A DNA stretch of 48,835 bases from NCBI RefSeq assembly GCF_947331445.1, contig NZ_CAMZOG010000028.1:1-48835 (forward strand), written 5' to 3'. Below are positions 42,545-48,835 of the stretch, in pieces. The notes below the pieces were generated by a model, which was given only the letters and a program-made list of their open reading frames with translations, was not told where the DNA came from and did no database searches. This DNA is from Parendozoicomonas sp. Alg238-R29. GTDB lineage: Bacteria; Pseudomonadota; Gammaproteobacteria; Pseudomonadales; Endozoicomonadaceae. Position 1 is the first letter of the stretch. Each line of letters begins with the position of its first letter. The position numbers and the translations under genes are program-made.

Positions 42545-44404
42545 TTAACCATCACCATCATCAGCACGTTCTCGGAAGCCATCGCTAAACAACCAGAGCA
42601 CCCCAAGGGACAGGCGACTGCACTCTTCCCCCAGGAAATTCATCAGGTTTCCTTTCCTGTAATCCAATTCGGCCCGACATAATGGACAGATTGGTATTGT
42701 GGGCGCGTCCCGGGAGGAGGCATTACCGTCATGCTGAAAACTTCTTGGATTTACTTTATTCCAGTGCACTTTTTCACAGTTTCGGCATGGCCGTATATTT
42801 GCGACATTCATATGCCTTTTCAGGCAGTCGAAACAAACTTTATGGCTACCCTGGCAACCAAAGTCCACCAGCGTTCCCGGCTGGTAACGCCCACACCCGC
42901 CAATGCCGCAACGAGGGTACTGGCAGGGTCCGTCACATAGTTTGCAATCTATAGCTTCGGATTCTTCGTGATCTTCCAGCAGTTGGGATTCAGGGATAAC
43001 TTGATCATCCTTGGGTTTTGACGGCGCACCATTCCCCCAGATCCCATGATGCATAGACACCACTAATCGGTTTACCGCAACCTGACCAGCTACGCCGATC
43101 AAGCCAAGGGCAAAACGACTCACAAGTTCAGGAATCCTCACCTGAAAATAACTGCCCTGATACCATATCTGCGGCTCACGATTGAGCAAAATTGTTCTGT
43201 TGCGCTCGGCGAAACTAGCAAACCGGGTATAGAGGGTCATAGGAGGCTGGCGGAAAAGAACAGACAGATCACCAAGCACCAGGTAATTTTCCCAGCACAA
43301 AGGGCGGCTATTAAAGTTACATCCACTCAAAGGTAACACCCGGCCGGTATTGTAATTACGCTCCTCCCATATTTGTGGCAGCACGACTGCCACCCTGGGA
43401 CGAAAGAATAATCCACCATCCACAGATTCCAGAACACCAGACAAACATAACCCTTTCTCCCCGGCCTGAAGGTTAGGATGCTCTCTGTGACACGACAGCA
43501 TCTGTGCAGCCAGTTCCAACGCGTCCTGAGACAGCAGGCTCGCATAGAGGCGAATCTCCTGCCGTGGCACTTTCTGTCGAATCACCTCAAATAACCAGGG
43601 AACCGGTTGATAAATGCTGTCCAGCGCAGCACTGATCAGCTGCTCACGGCCATTAGCAGAGGGATTCCGGTAATGTAACTCAAAAGAGCCATTTATCGCG
43701 CCCCCTAGCCGAACCCGACTGATACCACTGGTTTCCATTTCTTTATGAAGCTCCCCCCAAGGGTTCGCATAGGGAAAGGGGCGTGTCAGCATTGGAATAT
43801 TTGCCATCGATGGAACCCGATCAAGCTCTACAGTGACCGGATCGGTAATTTTCTTGGGGAAGGCAACTTGAGCAAAGAATTGAAAAGAGAGTTCCGCATC
43901 ATTCACCAGAATCGGCATCGCGCCCTCATACCAATCACCAGTCATCGTTTTCCGGTAATCATTTAAAAAAGTAAAGAGCGGGGCAACTACCTGAGCAAGG
44001 GAACGATACACGGCCAGCATCACCCATAACTGTGAGGACACGGATAAAAGCTGATGGGCATAATTGGGCAACAACTTCCAGACATGGCGAAAAAAAATCT
44101 CCTGGGTCAGTAGGTTGCCCTCCTTCCAGAAACCGCCAAGTACCAGATCCACCATAAGTTTTGAAACATCTTCAGGGGCATCAACCCCCTCAAAAAGAAC
44201 AATCCTGTTGCCATAAACAACATAGGTGCCAACATCATTGACGGCGTACCAGCGCCCACGACGCTCTTCGCCACTGAAGTCGCCACTGAAGGACCATCCT
44301 GAAGATAAATAATCATCAATAGCTGGCGGCCAGCCTTGCGTCACAGCCGGAAGAAGCAACCCCACAACAATTACCAGCAATGGCCATAAACGGTGCCTTT
44401 CCAA
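42545..44404 (-). CDS. Exported protein with a C-terminal RING-finger-like domain
   Basis: The 619-residue product starts at a TTG with GGGAG about seven bases before it. The signal peptide (core [16 protein letters not shown]) is probably cut after VTQG. About 400 residues I cannot assign follow, then a hydrophobic stretch at 427-449. The C-terminus is Cys/His-rich: Cys487-X2-Cys490, Cys517-X3-His521-X2-Cys524-X2-Cys527, Cys540-X2-Cys543 and finally Cys573-X2-Cys576 in ICPLCRAEL. This order (C-X2-C, C-X3-H-X2-C-X2-C, C-X2-C) and the closing CPLCRAEL are those of C3HC4 RING fingers, which in eukaryotes bind E2 enzymes as ubiquitin ligases. RING domains are rare in bacteria and known mostly from host-directed effectors. 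A host-directed ligase is an inference; a structural zinc domain is the alternative. Confidence 0.8.
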   Translation of the reverse strand: MERHRLWPLLVIVVGLLLPAVTQGWPPAIDDYLSSGWSFSGDFSGEERRGRWYAVNDVGTYVVYGNRIVLFEGVDAPEDVSKLMVDLVLGGFWKEGNLLTQEIFFRHVWKLLPNYAHQLLSVSSQLWVMLAVYRSLAQVVAPLFTFLNDYRKTMTGDWYEGAMPILVNDAELSFQFFAQVAFPKKITDPVTVELDRVPSMANIPMLTRPFPYANPWGELHKEMETSGISRVRLGGAINGSFELHYRNPSANGREQLISAALDSIYQPVPWLFEVIRQKVPRQEIRLYASLLSQDALELAAQMLSCHREHPNLQAGEKGLCLSGVLESVDGGLFFRPRVAVVLPQIWEERNYNTGRVLPLSGCNFNSRPLCWENYLVLGDLSVLFRQPPMTLYTRFASFAERNRTILLNREPQIWYQGSYFQVRIPELVSRFALGLIGVAGQVAVNRLVVSMHHGIWGNGAPSKPKDDQVIPESQLLEDHEESEAIDCKLCDGPCQYPRCGIGGCGRYQPGTLVDFGCQGSHKVCFDCLKRHMNVANIRPCRNCEKVHWNKVNPRSFQHDGNASSRDAPTIPICPLCRAELDYRKGNLMNFLGEECSRLSLGVLWLFSDGFRERADDGDG

Positions 44405-44606
44405 GAATCACTCCCGTCGACAGCCTTTTTTCAGGGACTGCTTCTTATCAATACTTTTTGAAGTTGCAGCATCTTTTTTAATGAGATTCGCAACACAACC
44501 CTTACCGACCGGCAAATATAGCCGGTCTGGAAAAATTGGCACTTCTGTTGTGAGAGTGGGTCCAGTGATATGCTTAGGCTTTCTCCCACCAAGATTTCAG
44601 TACGTT

Positions 44607-45908
44607 ATGGATACCGCTGGATTTAACAAAGAACTACTGTCCTTTCTGCAAGCTTCCACCACGCCATACCACGCCACTGCCGAAATGGCCCACCGCCTCG
44701 ATAAAGCCGGTTTTACTGCTCTTGATGAGCGGGACAGCTGGACGCTGGAAGCAGGCAAGAAGTACTACGTAACCCGCCACGATTCTGCCATTATTGCCTT
44801 TACCACTGGTAAAGGTGACTTTGCCTCTCATGGCCTGAGAATGGTTGGCGCTCACACCGACAGTCCCTGCCTGAAGGTTAAGCCAAACCCCGAACTCAAC
44901 AGCAAACATTACTTTCAGCTGGGTGTGGAGGTGTATGGTGGCGCGCTGCTGAATCCCTGGTTTGACCGCGATCTTTCCATTGCGGGACGGGTGACCTGGC
45001 AAAACCCCAAAGGTGAGATTCAGAACTCCCTGATCGATTTCACCAAAGCTGTGGCAACCGTTCCCAGTCTAGCGATTCACCTTGACCGGGAAGCCAACAA
45101 AAAACGCAGTATTAATCCCCAGAAAGATATTCCGCCAGTACTCTGCCGCCTGAAAGGGGGCGAAGACAAACCAGACTTCCGCCATCTACTGGCGACTGAA
45201 CTGGAAAAACAGGGAGAGAAGCCTGCCAGCGTTCTGGATTATGAAATGTTCTTCTACGACACTCAGGCTCCGGCAACTATTGGTCTGACCGACGAATTTA
45301 TTGTTTCTGCACGTTTAGACAATCTGCTCAGCTGTTTTACCGGCATAGAAGCTTTGATTGCCGCCAGCGACAGCGATTACCCCTGCCTTCTGATCTGTAA
45401 TGATCACGAAGAAGTTGGCAGTCAAAGTGCCACCGGCGCCAGCGGCCCATTCTTGCGTCAAACCCTGGAACGTATCTGCGAAACTTCTGAAGAACTGACC
45501 CGCACCATGCAGCGCTCTGTCATGATCTCTACAGACAACGCCCATGCTGTGCATCCTAATTTTTCCGATCGTCACGATGGCAACCATGGCCCTGTTATAA
45601 ACGAAGGTCCGGTCATCAAGATCAACGCCAACCAACGCTACGCTACCTCCAGTGAAACCAGTGCGTTGATTCGCCAGCTATGCGAGCAGGAAGGCGTTCC
45701 TGTACAAACTTTTGTTGCCCGTACCGACATGGGCTGCGGCAGCACAATTGGCCCCTTAACAGCCAGCGAGATGGGGGTTCGTACACTGGATATTGGCCTG
45801 CCGACTTTTGGCATGCACTCTATACGTGAACTTGCCGGCAGTGAAGATGCCGCTGGCCTGAGCAAGGTTCTTGTGCGCTATTTCCAACTGAAAAACCTTC
45901 TGCCTTAA
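44607..45908 (+). CDS. apeB: M18-family aminopeptidase ApeB
   Basis: ApeB-type enzymes are dodecameric, two-zinc cytoplasmic aminopeptidases that prefer acidic N-termini in some members. The 433-residue product shows [13 protein letters not shown] at the start, [57 protein letters not shown] and the closing [15 protein letters not shown], all family landmarks with the metal-binding His, Asp and Glu residues. I chose the ATG at 44607 because the extra 42 upstream residues of the open frame do not resemble the family. The ribosome binding site is weak. Confidence 0.95.
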   Translation: MDTAGFNKELLSFLQASTTPYHATAEMAHRLDKAGFTALDERDSWTLEAGKKYYVTRHDSAIIAFTTGKGDFASHGLRMVGAHTDSPCLKVKPNPELNSKHYFQLGVEVYGGALLNPWFDRDLSIAGRVTWQNPKGEIQNSLIDFTKAVATVPSLAIHLDREANKKRSINPQKDIPPVLCRLKGGEDKPDFRHLLATELEKQGEKPASVLDYEMFFYDTQAPATIGLTDEFIVSARLDNLLSCFTGIEALIAASDSDYPCLLICNDHEEVGSQSATGASGPFLRQTLERICETSEELTRTMQRSVMISTDNAHAVHPNFSDRHDGNHGPVINEGPVIKINANQRYATSSETSALIRQLCEQEGVPVQTFVARTDMGCGSTIGPLTASEMGVRTLDIGLPTFGMHSIRELAGSEDAAGLSKVLVRYFQLKNLLP

Positions 45909-45920
45909 TCACTCCGAAAT

Positions 45921-45960
45921 AAAAGTGTCACGCATCTCTTACGGTGCATGACACTTTTAT
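45921..45960 (+). terminator. Intrinsic terminator of apeB
   Basis: AAAAGTGTCA pairs with TGACACTTTT, and the stem extends inwards (GCA/TGC) past one mismatch. The descending arm ends in T bases. It lies 12 bases after the apeB stop codon. Confidence 0.82.
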
Positions 45961-46044
45961 GCCGCGCCAACATCCGTACAATAACGAATCAAGTACATTT
46001 TGGAGGAATGTTAATCTGTCCGATTACCGACCAAACAGATCATC

Positions 46045-46227
46045 ATGTCCTACTACAACTCTCCCCCCAAACCAGGCACCGCCTTAGAAAAAGAATGGCA
46101 GGCATTGGAGTCCGCTATTGCCAGACAGAACCGTCTGCTGCCAATACACGACAAAGAAAAAGCATCCGTACCTATTGATGACCAACAAGATGATCGGAAA
46201 TATGGCTTTATCCTGAGTGAAAATTAA
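46045..46227 (+). CDS. Possible 60-residue protein of unknown function
   Basis: The frame reads SYYNSPPKPGTALEKEWQAL and then ESAIARQNRLLPIHDKEK, with a helical, charged composition like a real small protein. However, no Shine-Dalgarno sequence precedes its ATG. GGAGG at 46002-46006 instead sits just before an ATG at 46008 in another frame (56 codons, ending 46178) whose product looks unnatural. Either frame, both by coupling, or neither may be used. A terminator-like hairpin lies at 46305-46325. Confidence 0.4.
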   Translation: MSYYNSPPKPGTALEKEWQALESAIARQNRLLPIHDKEKASVPIDDQQDDRKYGFILSEN

Positions 46228-46262
46228 TCGCCCTAAAAAAATCTGTGAGTCACTCTCAAAAG

Positions 46263-46276
46263 TTGATACAAATCAA
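46263..46276. promoter_or_regulatory. FNR/Anr-type binding site upstream of prc
   Basis: TTGATACAAATCAA is a perfect match to the FNR consensus TTGAT-N4-ATCAA. A TATAGT -10-like element at 46302-46307 would put the start near 46311-46314 and the box near -41.5 to -44, the activating position of class II FNR promoters. The prc ATG is about 180 bases downstream. Confidence 0.6.
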
Positions 46277-46304
46277 CCAACAAACAGTATCAGGATGATG
46301 CTAT

Positions 46305-46325
46305 AGTGCTGAAAGCACTGTTTTT
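46305..46325 (+). terminator. Small intrinsic terminator
   Basis: AGTGCT pairs with AGCACT around GAA and is followed by GTTTTT. It can end transcription coming from the small ORF. It overlaps the predicted -10 element of the promoter that would serve prc, but RNA started at about 46311 would lack the left arm. Confidence 0.55.
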
Positions 46326-46452
46326 AATGCATTAGCAATGTTCGGAACCAAACACTAGGCATTGAATGACAGCGCCATCCAAAAAAACAGGGATGTTTTC
46401 GCTACCCTCTTCCCAGGCTGGCGACAACACCGAGAAGAGAGTGACATAGCTG

Positions 46453-48594
46453 ATGCGCTTCAGTCCCAAAGCTTTCCATTTTTCCTTATGTCAGGCTCGC
46501 AGGCAGATTCACCTGACCTTCAGCCTTCTTGCATTCTTCCTGTTAATAACATCAGGTGTCCGGGCTGCAGAGGATCTCAGTCAGCCTGTTCCAGCGCTGA
46601 AACCAACCCTTAACCAAGCTATTGCCAGCGTTAATGTGGTTCAGCTACTGAAAAATAACTCCTACGAAAAACTGAGCCTTGACCAGTCCAACTCGGAAAA
46701 AATATTTAACAGTTATTTCGATACGCTGGATCGCAATCGCAGCTTTTTCCTGGCTTCTGATATCAAAGAGTTTACCAAGTACCAGAACAATCTTGATGAC
46801 GCCCTGAAAGGTGGCAACCTGCGCCCGGCCTTTGAGATTTTTAATCGTTATCGCGAGCGCAGTGAAGAGCGCATACGCTACATGCTCAAGCTTATTAATG
46901 CCGGACTGGATGAGCTTGATTTCAAAAAAGACGAAACACTGGAACTGGATCGGGAAAAAGCAGACTGGCTCAAAGACACCAAAGAGCAGCAGGATCTGTG
47001 GCGCCGCCAGCTGAAAGACAGCGTATTAAGCATGAAACTGAATGATAAAAAGATATCAGAGATTTCTGAACTGCTGACCAAACGCTTCAATAACCAACTG
47101 CGCCGCTTACACCAGACCCGCAGTGAAGACGCCTTCCAGCTTTACCTGAACTCGTACACTCAGCTTTATGATCCGCACACCCAGTACTTTTCTCCCCAGC
47201 GCGCTGAAAACTTTGATATCAACATGAGCCTCTCTCTGGAAGGCATTGGCGCGGTTCTCCAGTCAGAAGATGAGTACACCAAAGTCATCAGCATTGTTCC
47301 TGCAGGCCCCGCCGATAAAGCTGGCCAACTGAAGCCTGGCGACAAAATTATCGGCGTAGCCCAGGGTAACGATGGCAAGATAGAAGATGTTGTCGGCATG
47401 CGCCTGGATGAAGTTGTCAAACTGATTCGCGGAGCCAAAGGCACCCTGGTTCGCCTTGAAATTATTCCCTCAAGCGCCAGCGACGGAAAAACCCGCATTT
47501 ATCCCATCAGCCGGGATAAAGTAAAACTCGAAGAACAATCTGCCCAAAAAAACATTCTTGAAGTTGGTAAAGGCGACAAAAAGGCACGCATTGGCGTGAT
47601 AGATATTCCAGCCTTCTACATCGATTTCAAAGCCGCTCAGGCTGGTGACCCAAACTATAAGAGCACAACCCGCGACGTTCGAAAGCTAATTAACGAGCTG
47701 AAAAAAGAAAAAATTGATGGCCTGGTTATTGACCTTCGTAACAATGGTGGAGGCTCCCTGCAGGAAGCCAACCAGCTGACTGGTTTGTTTATCCCTAAAG
47801 GCCCCACCGTGCTGGTAAAAGACAGCCGTGGACGCACAGAAGCCCAGCAGGACCCGGACCCCAAGGAAGTATATGACGGCCCTATGGTTGTTCTGATTAA
47901 CCGCCTCAGTGCTTCTGCCTCAGAAATTTTTGCCGGTGCCATGCAAGACTATCAGCGTGCGCTGATTATTGGTGGACAGAGCTTTGGTAAAGGAACTGTG
48001 CAAACTATCCAACCTTTAAACCATGGTCAGCTGAAGCTTACTGTTGCCAAGTTCTACCGGGTTTCTGGCCAAAGCACCCAGAACCGTGGTGTGATTCCAG
48101 ACATCAGCTATCCATCCCTGTTTGACCCAAAAGATATTGGCGAAAGCTCTCTACCCAATGCACTACCTTACACTGAGATCAAACCAACGCAGTACGCAGC
48201 CCTCAAACCTCTTGCCCCGGTTATTCCGGAGCTGACCAAAGAACATGCAAAGCGTATTGCTGACAACCCGGACTTTATCTATCTGAACAAGTTACGGGAG
48301 TATCAAAAACAATTTGATGGCCGTACAGTTGTTCAGCTGAATGAGAAAAAGCGTAAGCAGGAAATCACTTCCATGCGGGAAGAGCGGCTTGCTATAGAAA
48401 ACTCCCTGCGCAAAGCCAAAGGTGAGAAACCCTATAAAAATCTCGAAGAGCTGGAAAAAGAACAGACTGACAAATATAGCCAGAACAAAAAAGATAAAAA
48501 GCCTGAAGAAGACGCTCTATTGGTTGAAACCGGTGAGATTCTTGGTGACTGGATTCGTACCAAGAACCCAATGGTCGCCAAAAACAATCAGTAA
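46453..48594 (+). CDS. prc: Carboxy-terminal (tail-specific) processing protease Prc
   Basis: Prc is a periplasmic S41 serine protease that cleaves non-polar C-termini, trims FtsI and, with NlpI, limits the peptidoglycan hydrolase MepS in E. coli. The 713-residue product has a signal peptide ending near GVRAAE and an N-terminal helical domain with DRNRSFFL and LYDPHTQYFSP. A PDZ domain lies around 255-340 (GIGAVLQ, GPADKAGQLKPGDKIIGV). The catalytic Ser488 is in RLSASASEIF, with Lys513 in SFGKGTVQ. The C-terminal DUF3340-like tail is Lys/Glu-rich. Length is slightly above E. coli Prc (682). Confidence 0.97.
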   Translation: MRFSPKAFHFSLCQARRQIHLTFSLLAFFLLITSGVRAAEDLSQPVPALKPTLNQAIASVNVVQLLKNNSYEKLSLDQSNSEKIFNSYFDTLDRNRSFFLASDIKEFTKYQNNLDDALKGGNLRPAFEIFNRYRERSEERIRYMLKLINAGLDELDFKKDETLELDREKADWLKDTKEQQDLWRRQLKDSVLSMKLNDKKISEISELLTKRFNNQLRRLHQTRSEDAFQLYLNSYTQLYDPHTQYFSPQRAENFDINMSLSLEGIGAVLQSEDEYTKVISIVPAGPADKAGQLKPGDKIIGVAQGNDGKIEDVVGMRLDEVVKLIRGAKGTLVRLEIIPSSASDGKTRIYPISRDKVKLEEQSAQKNILEVGKGDKKARIGVIDIPAFYIDFKAAQAGDPNYKSTTRDVRKLINELKKEKIDGLVIDLRNNGGGSLQEANQLTGLFIPKGPTVLVKDSRGRTEAQQDPDPKEVYDGPMVVLINRLSASASEIFAGAMQDYQRALIIGGQSFGKGTVQTIQPLNHGQLKLTVAKFYRVSGQSTQNRGVIPDISYPSLFDPKDIGESSLPNALPYTEIKPTQYAALKPLAPVIPELTKEHAKRIADNPDFIYLNKLREYQKQFDGRTVVQLNEKKRKQEITSMREERLAIENSLRKAKGEKPYKNLEELEKEQTDKYSQNKKDKKPEEDALLVETGEILGDWIRTKNPMVAKNNQ

Positions 48595-48607
48595 ACTTTC
48601 TTTCCTA

Positions 48608-48633
48608 GAGCCCACAGCAAAGACTGTGGGCTC
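48608..48633 (+). terminator. Hairpin after prc
   Basis: GAGCCCACAG pairs exactly with CTGTGGGCTC around a six-base loop, 13 bases after the prc stop codon. The tail CTCCCTT is not a true T tract, but stem strength and position suggest a terminator. Confidence 0.65.
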
Positions 48634-48835
48634 CTCCCTTAAAGATTCCCCCTCAGCAATTTATAGTTTCTACCTATGTACGGGACAATGTATGGCCCCG
48701 TATATAGGCGAGAAAGATACCACCGAAAGACAAAAGGTTATCACTGAAGAGAACCCTGAAAAGGTGAACGTGATCTTTACTCACAACACCTTTTAGAATT
48801 TCTATCTCAAAAGCTTGGCATGTCTCTCTAATCAG
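48634..48835. other. Right edge of the window, no gene seen
   Basis: These 202 bases hold no convincing coding frame. A nested hairpin at 48759-48794 joins AAAAGGTG with CACCTTTT, with an inner GTGA/TCAC stem. It could be a bidirectional terminator for prc read-through and for a convergent gene beyond the window. Confidence 0.4.

Noticed and set aside
44481-44606. 42-residue N-terminal extension of ApeB
   Set aside because: Residues before [11 protein letters not shown] do not resemble M18 aminopeptidases, and the shorter form has the normal family length.
48422-48796. 124-codon frame running out of the prc 3' end
   Set aside because: Its first half is prc in another phase and the remainder crosses the prc terminator hairpin; no start site or protein-like composition.

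Overview
The window looks like a chromosomal segment of a gammaproteobacterium. The tRNA-Lys/cpoB/pal/tolBARQ/ybgC block, the ruvBAC/yebC/aspS block, the Escherichia-type nrdA-nrdB-yfaE cluster and the pyrBI operon all have gammaproteobacterial forms. Two OprD-type porins and several large exported proteins I do not recognise, one ending in a eukaryote-like RING finger, fit a marine, animal-associated lineage such as Endozoicomonas. That placement is an inference from gene style and was not tested by a search. No phage, transposase, plasmid or CRISPR sequence is visible.

Layout. Positions 1-7.7 kb (minus strand): truncated tRNA-Lys, the Tol-Pal envelope system (cpoB, pal, tolB, tolA, tolR, tolQ, ybgC), a SlyB-like lipoprotein and ruvB/ruvA. 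From 7.8 to 13.2 kb: ruvC, then a plus-strand 428-residue gene of unknown function lying between ruvC and yebC, then yebC, aspS and an FmdB-type zinc ribbon. From 13.4 to 16.4 kb: two OprD-family porins in tandem. From 16.6 to 21.1 kb: an SDR oxidoreductase, an HU-like protein, a membrane protein fused to a cold-shock domain, slyX, a HIT protein, a 2-Cys peroxiredoxin and grxD. From 21.2 to 24.6 kb: a 1,132-residue exported protein of unknown function. From 24.7 to 31.1 kb: argD overlapping an orphan FbpC-type ATPase, an M48 lipoprotein protease, glpD and an MscS-type channel. From 31.0 to 33.5 kb: an RstBA-like two-component system. From 34.2 to 39.8 kb: nrdAB-yfaE and pyrBI, two nucleotide-supply operons. 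From 39.9 kb to the end: a small basic protein, rhlB, a flavin split-barrel protein, the exported RING-finger protein, apeB, a small ORF and prc.

Regulation that can be read directly. The pyrBI leader has a strong sigma-70 promoter whose start region (AATTTG) matches the E. coli element known for UTP-sensitive reiterative initiation. It is followed by a leader ORF with its own ribosome binding site, a U-rich tract and an intrinsic attenuator. NrdR-like boxes lie upstream of nrdA, one of them over the likely -10 element. A perfect FNR/Anr-type palindrome lies upstream of prc. Simple-sequence features sit at several 5' ends: a G8 tract in the ribosome binding site of the 428-residue gene, a duplicated 21-bp block with A8 tracts at the start of the first porin, and three perfect 17-bp repeats upstream of glpD.

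The most unusual content is the exported RING-finger protein (42545-44404), the large exported protein (21221-24619), the 428-residue gene placed inside the conserved ruvC/yebC neighbourhood, and the membrane-anchored cold-shock domain. No multi-gene defence or secretion system was recognised.
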